From: a bacterium
GTDB taxonomy: Bacteria; Bacillota; Clostridia; Lachnospirales; Lachnospiraceae
NCBI GenBank assembly: GCA_023667365.1
Contig: JAMPAG010000005.1
Span: 1-63,536, forward strand
Length of the DNA: 63,536 nucleotides
Direction: 5' to 3'
Shown here one piece after another: positions 17,129 to 26,080 of the stretch; within the stretch, counting starts at the first letter, position 1; each line of letters begins with the position of its first letter. The notes beneath the pieces are model-generated. The model saw nothing but the letters and a program-made list of their open reading frames with translations. It was not told where the DNA came from and made no database searches. Made by a program: the position numbers and the translations under genes.

Positions 17129-18982
17129 ATGTTAGAATATAACGATGAAAAAGCAAAAGAAATGAAAGAAAATAGCAGACTGGGAAAAATCAGAAATTTT
17201 TTACATACACTGTGCGACTGCCTTGCGTTTTCATGGAAAACCTCTCCTTTTTACACGGTGGCGCGTATTGTGACAGGTCTGCTTCCGACCGGGTGTATGA
17301 TCGCGGGCGCTTATATGGGGAAGCGGGTATTGGATCTGTTATCCATTGACCGCGCGCTTCCTCATGCGGGACGGAATCTGGTAGTCCTGCTGTCGGCGCT
17401 TTTTGTGCTGCGCACCCTAAAAAATGCTTTGCAGGAATGGAATCAGTACTGCAGGATGATGCATGAGGAGCAGATGCAGGCGAAGCTGTCGCTGTTTCTC
17501 ATGGATCGTGCAGTGTCGGTTGATATTGCATGTTTTGACAGTGTGAAATATTGTGATGCGTTTCAACTGGCATCGCAAAACACAGGAGCCATGCTGAATC
17601 TTACTTGGAACACGGTTTCTTTCGTGGAGGCGCTGGTTTCCTTCTTAAGTGTCTTTACACTTATGTGTACGGCGAATGCGGTTTATGGAATCGCGATGAC
17701 TGCAGCGTCGATTCCGGCTGCCATCGTGGCAGTCTGTTATGCAAAGACCCTGTATCAGCTGCAGGAATCGCAGATCAACGTGCTGCGGCAGGAAGGTTAT
17801 CTGCAGGGCATTGCCATGCAGAAGGAACATGCACTTGGGATACGCCTGTATGATGCGGGAAAAATGTTGAAGACAAGGTATCGGAATCTTTGGTGTGCTT
17901 TTTTTGATAAGCGCCGCGGTGTATCCAAAAAGCAGAGTATCCGTTCGGCGTTCTGCGGAATCCTGCCGGAGCTTACGGCTGCCGGTATCGGCGTGCATAT
18001 CGCTTTCCGGATTTTACACGGGACGATGACGGTGGGCGATTATTCGCTGTATACGGGATTTGCGAACAGCCTGTGGGGAAATGTTTATCTGCTCGCGTCT
18101 GCGGTCATGAGTATTTACGACAATCATTTGAAGATAGACAGTTTCCGGGCGCTTACGCAGTTCCGGTCAGAAATTATTGATGAGGGGAGCGAGGAACTGG
18201 GCGAGGTACACAGGATTGAATTTGAGGATGTCTCTTTTACATATCCGGAGACATCCGTTTTGGCTCTTTCTCATGTAAGCTTTTCTGTGGGAAAAGAGGA
18301 AAAACTTGCGCTTGTCGGGGTGAACGGTTCGGGGAAATCGACATTAGTAAAATTGCTGCTCCGGTTTTATGAACCGGATAGCGGCAGAATTGTTATCAAT
18401 GGCAAATCGTTGAAAGAATATCGTCTCGATTCCGTCAGGCGCGCGTTCAGTGTGTATTTTCAGGATCAGCCCAACTATTGTTTTTCCATGCGGGATAATA
18501 TTGCGATCGCGGATGAAGAACGTTACAAAGAGACGGCGGATCAGGATGTGGAATCCGTTCTTAAAGAATTTGCCGCAGATATTCGGAATCAGGCAGGAGT
18601 AGGATTGGATACATTCGTGATGCGCTTCCTTTCGGATAGCGGTATTGAACTGTCCGGCGGGCAGCACCAGAAGCTGGCGCTGGTACGCGCGCTTTACCGA
18701 CGCAGTCCGGTCCTGATCTTAGATGAACCGTCCTCAAACCTGGATCCGGAAGCGGAACATGTACTGTTCCAAAAGCTGGAGGAACATATGAAAGGCAAGA
18801 TTGTGATTTTTACGTCGCACCGCCTGTCTACGGTTTCTTTGGCGGATAAGATCATCGTGTTAGAGCAAGGGAAAGTTTTGGAGCAGGGGACACAGGTAGA
18901 ATTGTTGCGCGCAGAGGGGCGTTATGCGGAACTGTTTCGTTATCAGAGCCAAAAGTATGAGGCTGCAAGAGAGGAAGGGTAA
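17129..18982 (+). CDS. ABC exporter (fused membrane and ATPase domains) without peptidase domain
   Basis: A 617-residue half-transporter. The N-terminal ~330 residues carry about six membrane helices; the C-terminal domain has Walker A GVNGSGKST near 397, LSGGQ near 509, Walker B VLILDEPSSNLD and H-loop TSHRLST. All ATPase residues look intact, so a homodimer is likely. It has no C39 peptidase domain, so leader removal must come from elsewhere, plausibly the subtilase encoded four bases downstream. It is the best candidate for exporting the modified Cys-rich peptides. The ribosome binding site before 17129 is weak, and the start could be a little further in. Confidence 0.85.
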   Translation: MLEYNDEKAKEMKENSRLGKIRNFLHTLCDCLAFSWKTSPFYTVARIVTGLLPTGCMIAGAYMGKRVLDLLSIDRALPHAGRNLVVLLSALFVLRTLKNALQEWNQYCRMMHEEQMQAKLSLFLMDRAVSVDIACFDSVKYCDAFQLASQNTGAMLNLTWNTVSFVEALVSFLSVFTLMCTANAVYGIAMTAASIPAAIVAVCYAKTLYQLQESQINVLRQEGYLQGIAMQKEHALGIRLYDAGKMLKTRYRNLWCAFFDKRRGVSKKQSIRSAFCGILPELTAAGIGVHIAFRILHGTMTVGDYSLYTGFANSLWGNVYLLASAVMSIYDNHLKIDSFRALTQFRSEIIDEGSEELGEVHRIEFEDVSFTYPETSVLALSHVSFSVGKEEKLALVGVNGSGKSTLVKLLLRFYEPDSGRIVINGKSLKEYRLDSVRRAFSVYFQDQPNYCFSMRDNIAIADEERYKETADQDVESVLKEFAADIRNQAGVGLDTFVMRFLSDSGIELSGGQHQKLALVRALYRRSPVLILDEPSSNLDPEAEHVLFQKLEEHMKGKIVIFTSHRLSTVSLADKIIVLEQGKVLEQGTQVELLRAEGRYAELFRYQSQKYEAAREEG

Positions 18983-18985
18983 CAG

Positions 18986-20425
18986 GTGCTGGTTGCAGTT
19001 TTGGATGACGGGCTTGATACCCGTTTTATTCCGGGAGAAAAAATAGTCTGCGACTTGTGTGTCGGGGAAGATGGGACGATTCGGGAGAAGACCGGGGAGG
19101 ATGCTCTGCAGACACATCATGGGAGCACCGTGGCAGGCATTATTCTGCGCTATGCGCCGGACACAACGTTCTGTAGTCTCCGCATTTTTTATAATGGCAG
19201 TTTGTCGGCTGCCCGCAGGCAGTTAGAAGCAAGTCTGAATTGGTGTCTCGAACATCGGATACCGGTCGTGCATTTGAGCGCGGGGACAAAAAATATGGCG
19301 GATTATGACAGTCTCCGTCCGATTGTGGCGCGTATGGTTTTGCAGGGACAGATTATCGTAGCGGCGCACAGTAATTCAGCAGGGTACTGTATGCCGGCGT
19401 GCTTAAGCGGCGTGTTCTGTGTGCGTGCGGATGCCGCGATGAGGGGGTTTTCTTATGCCGCGGATATACAGGAAAACGGGATGGCGTTTCGGGCATCCGC
19501 ACGTCATGAGGCAATCTGTGGGGAAGATGTCATTTTGGCGAACAGCTATGCGGCGCCGACTGTGACGGCGGCAGTCTGCCTGAATTATGAGGAATTTTCG
19601 TCAGTGCGAAACGGCGGGCAGGCTCTTTACAGAAAGCTGACAGGAGGAAATCCGTTGTATCGGACGCCGGATTTTGTGGAAAATGCGGTTGTGGTAAACC
19701 GGGGCGGAGAGAGGCTGCCTCAGGAAGCGTTCTTTTTCCAAATGCATGAGAATCGGGCGTGGGATCTGATTGATCGTGCGGATTTCCAGCGGGATTCAGA
19801 GGGCAGTTCCCCCAAGGTATTGGTGTGGATACCCGAAAAGGAAGGAGAACCACAGGAGGAAAGCGAGCTGATACGGGAGGCTGATAAGGCGGATGTGGCA
19901 GGAATCATGTATTGCGGTACGTTGACGCAGCCGACAAGACTGCGCCTGTACGAATATCTGGTGTGGGAAGCGCCGGAAGGAAAGAAAGAAGGAATATCGA
20001 AAGGGGGAGAGCAGGATTCTCAGGGGCAGGCTATGCTGCCGCTCGTGATGATAATAGGAAGACGGAATGAGGCTATATGTTTTGGGGCGGCACTTCGGAA
20101 GCTCTTCTTACAGGAGGGATATTCTGCTGCCTGCGTCAGCGACCTTCCCATGCCTTACCTATATGGGATGTATGATGTGCCGTCCGGTGTTTTCGGGACC
20201 AAAGAACTGGAAGCCATCTGTCAAAGCTGTCACCCTGACGTTGTGTTCTGTTGTTCGGAGCATTGGGTGGAGGGAATCGGGGCATCCCGTTATTTTGTCA
20301 TAGATTTATCGGGCGTCTGCAAGAAAACAGGAATCATTGCGAATTTGGATTTTTCGGCAATAAAACCGGGGAATGCAGCGGAAACAGCAAAAAATCAGAT
20401 TATGGATTATACATGGCCGGACTGA
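18986..20425 (+). CDS. Cytoplasmic subtilisin-like (S8) protease fused to a TIGR04066-like module
   Basis: A 479-residue protein starting at GTG 18986, with AGGAAGGG upstream. The S8 triad is visible: Asp7 in VLDDG, His45 in HGSTVAG, Ser187 in NSYAAP, and the oxyanion Asn130 in AHSNSAG. The protein begins almost at the catalytic Asp strand, with neither signal peptide nor propeptide, so it should work inside the cell. Residues ~245-479 are a second module; PLVMIIG (352-358) and AACVSDLPMPYLYGMYD (381-397) resemble the TIGR04066-like protein at 4058. Leader removal from the two precursors before export is the natural guess. It is the last gene of the RiPP operon and is followed by a terminator. 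Confidence 0.8.
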   Translation: MLVAVLDDGLDTRFIPGEKIVCDLCVGEDGTIREKTGEDALQTHHGSTVAGIILRYAPDTTFCSLRIFYNGSLSAARRQLEASLNWCLEHRIPVVHLSAGTKNMADYDSLRPIVARMVLQGQIIVAAHSNSAGYCMPACLSGVFCVRADAAMRGFSYAADIQENGMAFRASARHEAICGEDVILANSYAAPTVTAAVCLNYEEFSSVRNGGQALYRKLTGGNPLYRTPDFVENAVVVNRGGERLPQEAFFFQMHENRAWDLIDRADFQRDSEGSSPKVLVWIPEKEGEPQEESELIREADKADVAGIMYCGTLTQPTRLRLYEYLVWEAPEGKKEGISKGGEQDSQGQAMLPLVMIIGRRNEAICFGAALRKLFLQEGYSAACVSDLPMPYLYGMYDVPSGVFGTKELEAICQSCHPDVVFCCSEHWVEGIGASRYFVIDLSGVCKKTGIIANLDFSAIKPGNAAETAKNQIMDYTWPD

Positions 20426-20452
20426 TCCTGTATATTCTGAAAATCATAGAAA

Positions 20453-20486
20453 CTCGAAAATATACGAAAGCACTTTCGAGATTTTT
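20453..20486 (+). terminator. Terminator of the RiPP operon
   Basis: CTCGAAA (20453-20459) pairs with TTTCGAG (20474-20480), followed by ATTTTT. It lies 27 bases after the subtilase stop codon. Confidence 0.75.
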
Positions 20487-20521
20487 GTTCATGTGGTAAA
20501 ATAACTTTAACGGGATACTTT

Positions 20522-20563
20522 TTGCGCGACGAAAAGAATTTTATTTCGGCGCGCAAGTTTTTT
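20522..20563 (+). terminator. Strong terminator-like hairpin just before the chemoreceptor gene
   Basis: TTGCGCGACGAAA pairs with TTTCGGCGCGCAA with one mismatch, followed by GTTTTTT. It lies only 32 bases before the chemoreceptor ATG. It may be a second barrier to read-through from the RiPP operon or an attenuator in the chemoreceptor leader; I see no clear promoter between it and 20486. Confidence 0.7.
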
Positions 20564-20594
20564 CGCAGATAGAAACTGCGGGAGAGGATACTAC

Positions 20595-22295
20595 ATGAAA
20601 CTGAAATCCAAGATTCTGATACTGTCCATTGCGCCGATCGTGCTGATGGGAATCATTATTTTTATCGTATCCTCTGCGCAGATCCGCAGCGCCATGGAGG
20701 AGCAGAATTATTCGGGAATGCGCGCGACGGCGATTTCCGTACTGAATATTTATGATTATGGGGCGAACGGGAATTATCGTCTGGACGAGAACGGGAATTT
20801 CAAAAAAGGAAATACCATGAATCTTTCGCAGAATACGGATATTGTTGACTCCGTAAAAGACAGCAATATGGAGGTGACGGTGTATTACGGAACGGATGTG
20901 ATGCTCTCGTCTCTCACAGATGCGAACGGAGAACGGCTGACGGATATTCCGGTGAAGCAGAGTATTGTGGACGCCGTACTCGGAAATGGGCAGGGCAGCA
21001 TGGACAGCCGCCTTGTCATCGGCGGAGAAGTCTATATGGCGTACTATCAGCCGATTATCAATCTGTCAACAGAACCGCCTGTCGGTATGATCATGATCGC
21101 AAAACGGCAGGAGGATTTTGATTCTGCGATCCGGGGCGTGCAATTAACAATCCTGCTGGTGACGGTTGTGATGGGCGGTCTGTGGATTATCGCCGCAGTT
21201 CTGGTCGTCGGCATGATCACCAAAGTCCTGAACAAAGGCGTGCAGGCGGTGGACAAGATCGCGCACGGCGATCTGACAGTCGAAATGGGAGACGGGCAGT
21301 TAAAGCGCAGGGACGAGATCGGTACGATGAGCCGTAGTATTGCGGGACTGCGAGAGGAATTGGTGCGTATCGTTTCTGTGATTCAGGCGCATAGCGTAAC
21401 GCTGATCGATGCGGCGGCGCGGATGCAGGATTCTGCGCTGGGCTCCGCAGAGACGGTGGAGAATGTGGAGAGGGCGGTACAGGAAATCGCGGTGACGGCG
21501 GGGACGCAGGCAAAGGAAACGCAGAATGCGACCGGAAATGTGACCGAGATGGGCAGCATGGTGGAGGAAACAAAGGAACAGTCCATTGTGCTCAATGAGA
21601 ATGCGGCAAGCATGCGCACGACGGGGCAGCAGGCGTCAGAGACGCTGGCGGAATTAAACGAGATCAACGAAAGGGCGCGGGAAGCGATCGAGATTATTTA
21701 TCGGCAGACGAATATGACGAATGATTCTGCGGAGAAGATCAAAGAGGCGACGCAGCTGATTACAAGCATTGCGGATGAGACAGGACTGTTATCGCTCAAT
21801 GCGACGATCGAGGCGGCGCGTGCGGGTGATACCGGAAAAGGTTTTGCGGTTGTGGCAACGCAGATTCAAAAGCTTTCCGATCAGACCAATACTTCGGCAA
21901 GGCAGATCGAGGATATTGTAGCAGCGCTGATTGAGAATTCCAACCGTGCTGTCAGCACGATGGATCAGGTAAAGGAGATCATGAATCTGCAGGAGGAACA
22001 TGTGCGCAGGACGGACGAGATTTTCTCCAAGGTGCAGAGCGGTATCGAAGCGTCCATTGGCAGGATTCAGGACATTCATGATATGACGCAGCATTTGGAT
22101 GAGGCGCGGATCAATGTCGTAGATATTGTGCAGAACTTGAGCGCGATCGCGGAGGAGAATGCCGCAAGTTCCGAGGAAACTTCTGAATCGACCGTCACGG
22201 CAAACCGGATGATGGCGGAGATCGCAGAAGACGCCGAAAAGCTGAACGCGATCGCGAATGACTTAAATGAGAGCATGAAGTTTTTCCATGTATGA
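20595..22295 (+). CDS. Methyl-accepting chemotaxis protein
   Basis: A 566-residue chemoreceptor. The first membrane helix (~8-30) is followed by an extracellular ligand domain of the Cache size (~31-175), a second helix (~178-205, [16 protein letters not shown]), a HAMP-like segment (~206-265) and a long coiled-coil signalling domain. The conserved hairpin tip reads [17 protein letters not shown]. It should relay an external signal to CheA/CheW; the ligand is unknown. GGGAGAGG precedes the ATG. It stands alone between two terminators (20522-20563 and 22352-22393). A cytoplasmic pentapeptide for CheR docking is not evident at the end (SMKFFHV). Confidence 0.95.
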   Translation: MKLKSKILILSIAPIVLMGIIIFIVSSAQIRSAMEEQNYSGMRATAISVLNIYDYGANGNYRLDENGNFKKGNTMNLSQNTDIVDSVKDSNMEVTVYYGTDVMLSSLTDANGERLTDIPVKQSIVDAVLGNGQGSMDSRLVIGGEVYMAYYQPIINLSTEPPVGMIMIAKRQEDFDSAIRGVQLTILLVTVVMGGLWIIAAVLVVGMITKVLNKGVQAVDKIAHGDLTVEMGDGQLKRRDEIGTMSRSIAGLREELVRIVSVIQAHSVTLIDAAARMQDSALGSAETVENVERAVQEIAVTAGTQAKETQNATGNVTEMGSMVEETKEQSIVLNENAASMRTTGQQASETLAELNEINERAREAIEIIYRQTNMTNDSAEKIKEATQLITSIADETGLLSLNATIEAARAGDTGKGFAVVATQIQKLSDQTNTSARQIEDIVAALIENSNRAVSTMDQVKEIMNLQEEHVRRTDEIFSKVQSGIEASIGRIQDIHDMTQHLDEARINVVDIVQNLSAIAEENAASSEETSESTVTANRMMAEIAEDAEKLNAIANDLNESMKFFHV

Positions 22296-22351
22296 CGTAT
22301 AACGCGGCGGTGCATCGTTTTGACACTCAGAATTTGTTCCAAATCTATTCC

Positions 22352-22393
22352 ATAAAAAAGGCTTCCGGGAAATTTCCCGAAAGCCTTTTTTAT
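22352..22393 (+). terminator. Chemoreceptor terminator
   Basis: A long symmetrical stem with A6 on the left and T6 on the right (AAAAAAGGCTT / AAGCCTTTTTT, inner CGGGAAATTTCCCG). It works on the plus strand and could also act on read-through from pyrG. Confidence 0.9.
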
Positions 22394-22421
22394 GTGGAAC
22401 GAACGGTATTTCACAATCCCG

Positions 22422-22549
22422 GAAGAATTTGCGAATGCAAATTCTTCGAAAGAGTTACGCGTCATCAAAAGAACTCGCATTCTGCGAGTTCTTTGAAAGA
22501 AATTCGCTTACGCGAATTTCGAAAGAGTTACGCGTTAGCGGAACTCTTT
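22422..22549. repeat. Array of four short palindromes downstream of pyrG
   Basis: There are four hairpins in a row: 22422-22447 (GAAGAATTTGC/GCAAATTCTTC), 22468-22494 (12 bp, AAAGAACTCGCA/TGCGAGTTCTTT), 22499-22520 (GAAATTCGC/GCGAATTTC) and 22522-22549 (AAAGAGTTACGC/GCGGAACTCTTT, one mismatch). The last one contains the pyrG stop codon. They are related to units at 16321 and 43530. Confidence 0.8.
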
Positions 22550-24141
22550 TGGAGGGCGGCCGCCACAAATCCTTTGAAGAGGGGATGCGGCCGGTTCGGT
22601 CTTGATTTCAGTTCCGGATGCGCCTGTGTTGCGATAAAGAACGGGTGCGTGGGAATCTCGCACATTTCCACGATCCTGCCGTCGGGGGAAAGACCGGAGA
22701 GACGCATGCCTTTTTCGGTCAGCACCGCGCGGTAATCGTTGTTGACCTCGTAGCGGTGTCTGTGGCGTTCGTGAATGGTCTTTTCGCCGTAAAGCTTGTA
22801 TGCCAGAGAGGATTCGTCCAGCACACAGGGATAGGAACCGAGCCGCAGCGTACCGCCGATGTCCTCCACGCCGTTCTGGTCGGGCATCAGGGCGATGACC
22901 GGATGAAGCGTGCCGGCATTTAACTCGATGCTGTGGGCGTCCTCGTACCCCACGACGTTTCGTGCATATTCTACAATGGAAAGCTGCATACCGAGGCAGA
23001 GTCCGAGGTACGGAATGCCGTTGGTGCGGGCGTACTGGATTGCGAAAAGCATACCGTCGATTCCGCGGTCGCCAAAGCCGCCCGGAACCAAAACTCCGTC
23101 AACGCCGTTTAACAGCTCGTCCACATTTTCTTTCGTCACGGTCTCCGAATCGATCCATTTGATATTGACGGTTGCATGATTGGGAATACCGCCGTGCTTG
23201 AGCGCCTCCACAACGCTGATATACGCGTCGTGCAAAGCGGTGTATTTGCCGACTAACGCGATCGTAACCTCGTCGGTCGGATTGTGAAGGTCTTCCACCA
23301 TGGCGCTCCAGTCTTTTAAGTCCGGTTCGCGCTGCTCCAATTCCAGACATTCGCAGGCGACGGAGGCTAAGTGTTCTTTTTCCATGGCAAGCGGCGCTTC
23401 ATAGAGGTGCTCCACGTCAAGGTTCTGCAATACGTGACTGTTCGGCACATTACAGAAAAGGGCGATCTTATCTTTGAGATGCTGATTGAGCGGATACTCG
23501 CTGCGGCATACAATGATGTCGGGGCGCAGTCCCAAGCCCTGCAATTCTTTTACGCTTGCCTGCGTCGGCTTCGTTTTCATTTCCTGGGACGCGCGCAGGT
23601 AGGGAATCAGCGTCACATGAATCAGAATGGCGTTGTTGCGTCCGACTTCATGCTGGAACTGGCGGATCGCCTCGAGGAAAGGCTGGGATTCAATATCGCC
23701 GACCGTGCCGCCGACCTCGATAATGGCGATCCTTGTCTCATCATCGGTAAAATTGCGGTAAAAACGGCTCTTGATCTCATTGGTGATATGGGGGATGACC
23801 TGAACGGTTCCGCCGCCGTAATCCCCGCGCCGCTCCTTCTGCAAAACGGACCAGTAAATCTTGCCGGTCGTCACATTGGAATTTTTGTCCAGATTCTCGT
23901 CAATGAAACGCTCGTAATGTCCGAGGTCCAAGTCGGTTTCCGTGCCGTCGTCGGTGACGAAAACCTCGCCGTGCTGGACCGGATTCATCGTACCGGGATC
24001 AATATTGATATAAGGATCAAATTTCTGCATGGTGACTTTGTAGCCGCGTGCCTTTAATAATCTGCCGAGCGATGCGGCGGTGATTCCTTTTCCGAGACCG
24101 GACACGACGCCGCCGGTGACAAAGACGTATTTGACTGCCAT
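22528..24141 (-). CDS. pyrG: CTP synthase
   Basis: A 537-residue enzyme of normal length that makes CTP from UTP, ATP and glutamine, the last step of pyrimidine nucleotide synthesis. The synthetase domain starts [17 protein letters not shown] with the P-loop, and the class I glutaminase domain has the nucleophile in LGLCLGMQ and the His-Glu of ATQAHPE. The start is fixed at 24141 (MAVKYVF), with AGGAGG directly upstream on the minus strand; the reading frame extends 42 codons further without a binding site. The stop codon lies inside a palindromic repeat. No neighbour is functionally linked. Confidence 0.97.
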   Translation of the reverse strand: MAVKYVFVTGGVVSGLGKGITAASLGRLLKARGYKVTMQKFDPYINIDPGTMNPVQHGEVFVTDDGTETDLDLGHYERFIDENLDKNSNVTTGKIYWSVLQKERRGDYGGGTVQVIPHITNEIKSRFYRNFTDDETRIAIIEVGGTVGDIESQPFLEAIRQFQHEVGRNNAILIHVTLIPYLRASQEMKTKPTQASVKELQGLGLRPDIIVCRSEYPLNQHLKDKIALFCNVPNSHVLQNLDVEHLYEAPLAMEKEHLASVACECLELEQREPDLKDWSAMVEDLHNPTDEVTIALVGKYTALHDAYISVVEALKHGGIPNHATVNIKWIDSETVTKENVDELLNGVDGVLVPGGFGDRGIDGMLFAIQYARTNGIPYLGLCLGMQLSIVEYARNVVGYEDAHSIELNAGTLHPVIALMPDQNGVEDIGGTLRLGSYPCVLDESSLAYKLYGEKTIHERHRHRYEVNNDYRAVLTEKGMRLSGLSPDGRIVEMCEIPTHPFFIATQAHPELKSRPNRPHPLFKGFVAAALQKSSANA

Positions 24142-24469
24142 AGTGTTCCTCCTGATCGGTTGCTGTGTGGCGCCGCAGAAAGCATTCTGCCGTTTTGCAG
24201 GAATGCATTTACTGCTTTTCTGGCGTAAAAACAAATATGTATCCATTATATAACGGTTTGAAGACAAAAATCTACTGATTTCTCAAAAAAACGAAAGAAC
24301 GTTTCTCAAAAAAGTAAATAAAGCGGAAAAATCAGGAGAAAAAGGCTGGAACCGTAAAAACCTCCCGTGTTGACAGGGCACGGGGCGGATGCTAAGATGA
24401 AGGGGATAAAAATGGCAGTTGTCCGCAAGAGACCCAAAAGAATCGGACATCGCAAGGAGGAATGACATC
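24142..24469. other. Intergenic region between pyrG and the secreted-protein gene
   Basis: This 328-base interval between divergent genes holds the promoter at 24370-24398 for the plus-strand gene. I found no ORF with a ribosome binding site and no clear structured RNA. Confidence 0.6.
24370..24398 (+). promoter_or_regulatory. Promoter of the secreted-protein gene
   Basis: TTGACA (24370-24375), 17 bases and TAAGAT (24393-24398), 71 bases before ATG 24470. Confidence 0.75.
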
Positions 24470-26026
24470 ATGAAGAAAAAATGGTTTGCGGCGGTACTGG
24501 CAGTCCTGCTCTGTGGGAGCAGCCTGTCTGTGAGCGCCGCTCCACAGTATATGGCGGATGGCGCGGTGTTTGACGCGCAGTGGTATTTGGCACAGAACCC
24601 GGACGTGGCGGCGGCATTTTCGGGAAATGCGTCTCCGGAAGTATTGTACGGGCATTATACGACATACGGGATTTATGAGGGAAGGCTCCCCTACAATCCG
24701 CTGACGTTTGATCCGGCGAATGTGCTTCCTTACCAGAGCGGAACCGGAGCGGTTCCGGGTACGACGGTGCAGACGAATCTAACGCCTGCCGTGTCCAATA
24801 ACCGGAATGCCCAGAATTATCGCTGGTACAGTAATTATAATTGGAACTGGTCCGACACGGTGAAATCCTATCTGTACGAGAATCCCATGGGCGGATTGAC
24901 GCGCGTGGAATATATTGACGGACAGGAAATGGTTAAGGTCATGGGGGGGAGCGATCAGGGATTGACGCGCGTGGAGTATATCAACGGACAGATCGTAGCG
25001 GAGGATTACGATGATGCGTTCCACATCACGTCCAGCCGCAGTATCCCGATGGAGCTGCCGCTCTGGGGCGGTTTCTTTTCGGGGCAAAATTATAATTTCC
25101 TGATCTTTGGACAGGATAATCCGACGCAGGATAACAATAAAGAAGTGGTGCGTGTCGTAAAGTATTCCAAGGACTGGCAGCGGCTGGGACACACAAGTCT
25201 TTACGGCGCCAATACGGTTATTCCGTTTAACGCAGGTTCGCTTCGCTGCGCCGAATATGGGAATTATCTGTATATCCGCACCTGTCATACCATGTATGCG
25301 TCCGCCAGAGACGGATTAAATCATCAGGCGAATATGACAATGGCGGTGCGCCAGAGCGATATGACGCTGACGGATACTTATCATATCGTGATGAACAGCA
25401 GGGTGGGCTATGTCAGTCATTCTTTCAATCAGTTTGTTTTGGTGGATCAGGATCAAAATCTTGTGACGCTCGATCATGGAGACGCTTATCCGCGCAGCAT
25501 TGTATTGATGAGATATAACAGCGCGAAAGCCGGAGGAGAGAAATTCAGCGGCAGCGTATCGCAGAGCACGCTGATGGCGTTTCCGGGGACAACGGGCGAT
25601 AATTATACCGGCGCGTCTGTCGGCGGTCTGGCGGAAACGGCAAGCGGCTATGTGACGGCATTTAATTATGACGGCATTGGCGGAAGAGGGACGCGTGAGA
25701 TTTATATCGGATACACGGCAAAGAACGGGCTTGCTTCCTCGGCGGCAAGAATCACGCAGTCGGACGGCATGCTCACACCGGTGCTTGTTTCCACGGGATT
25801 AAGCGGCGGATACCTTATGTGGACGGATGCGCGCGGAACGTTTTACTATACGCGATATACAGACGGAGGCGGGATTGGCGCGATCGGGACGGCGGACGCG
25901 GCATTGTCGGACTGCCAGCCCATCTGCCATAACGGGGAAGTGATCTGGTATGTTACCGGCAATTCCGCTCCGGTATTTTACAGGCTGGATGCGGCGGGCG
26001 GGATTACCGCGGTCGCGGCGCAATAA
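24470..26026 (+). CDS. Secreted protein with YLxxNPDV motif, unknown function
   Basis: A 518-residue protein with a clear signal peptide (KKKWFAAVLAVLLCG, cleavage near VSAAPQ). Next comes a short motif, FDAQWYLAQNPDVAAAF followed by LYGHYTTYGIYEGR, that recurs in surface proteins of related bacteria. The region ~150-190 contains a doubled phrase, GLTRVEYIDGQ and GLTRVEYINGQ. From ~200 to the end it is rich in strands with regularly spaced Tyr and Gly, suggesting a beta-propeller-like extracellular domain, but I cannot name the family. ATG 24470 has AAGGAGG nine bases upstream. It has its own promoter (24370-24398) and convergent transcription with the next gene. The role is unknown. Confidence 0.75.
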   Translation: MKKKWFAAVLAVLLCGSSLSVSAAPQYMADGAVFDAQWYLAQNPDVAAAFSGNASPEVLYGHYTTYGIYEGRLPYNPLTFDPANVLPYQSGTGAVPGTTVQTNLTPAVSNNRNAQNYRWYSNYNWNWSDTVKSYLYENPMGGLTRVEYIDGQEMVKVMGGSDQGLTRVEYINGQIVAEDYDDAFHITSSRSIPMELPLWGGFFSGQNYNFLIFGQDNPTQDNNKEVVRVVKYSKDWQRLGHTSLYGANTVIPFNAGSLRCAEYGNYLYIRTCHTMYASARDGLNHQANMTMAVRQSDMTLTDTYHIVMNSRVGYVSHSFNQFVLVDQDQNLVTLDHGDAYPRSIVLMRYNSAKAGGEKFSGSVSQSTLMAFPGTTGDNYTGASVGGLAETASGYVTAFNYDGIGGRGTREIYIGYTAKNGLASSAARITQSDGMLTPVLVSTGLSGGYLMWTDARGTFYYTRYTDGGGIGAIGTADAALSDCQPICHNGEVIWYVTGNSAPVFYRLDAAGGITAVAAQ

Positions 26027-26077
26027 CAACCGCGGCAACGAAACGGTCGCGGCGCAGTAACGGTCGCGGCGCAATCA
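26010..26077 (+). repeat. Three copies of a 17-bp repeat spanning the stop codon
   Basis: CGGTCGCGGCGCAATAA at 26010-26026, CGGTCGCGGCGCAGTAA at 26044-26060 and a variant ending AATCA at 26061-26077. The first copy ends exactly with the stop codon of the secreted-protein gene, and the second also carries an in-register TAA. Confidence 0.7.
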
Positions 26078-26080
26078 AGA

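Noticed and set aside
20487..20594. c-di-GMP riboswitch upstream of the chemoreceptor
   Set aside because: The conserved GEMM core sequence is not present; only a plain terminator hairpin is seen.
23371..24057. Plus-strand open frame of 228 codons
   Set aside because: Antisense to pyrG, whose identity is certain; no family resemblance.
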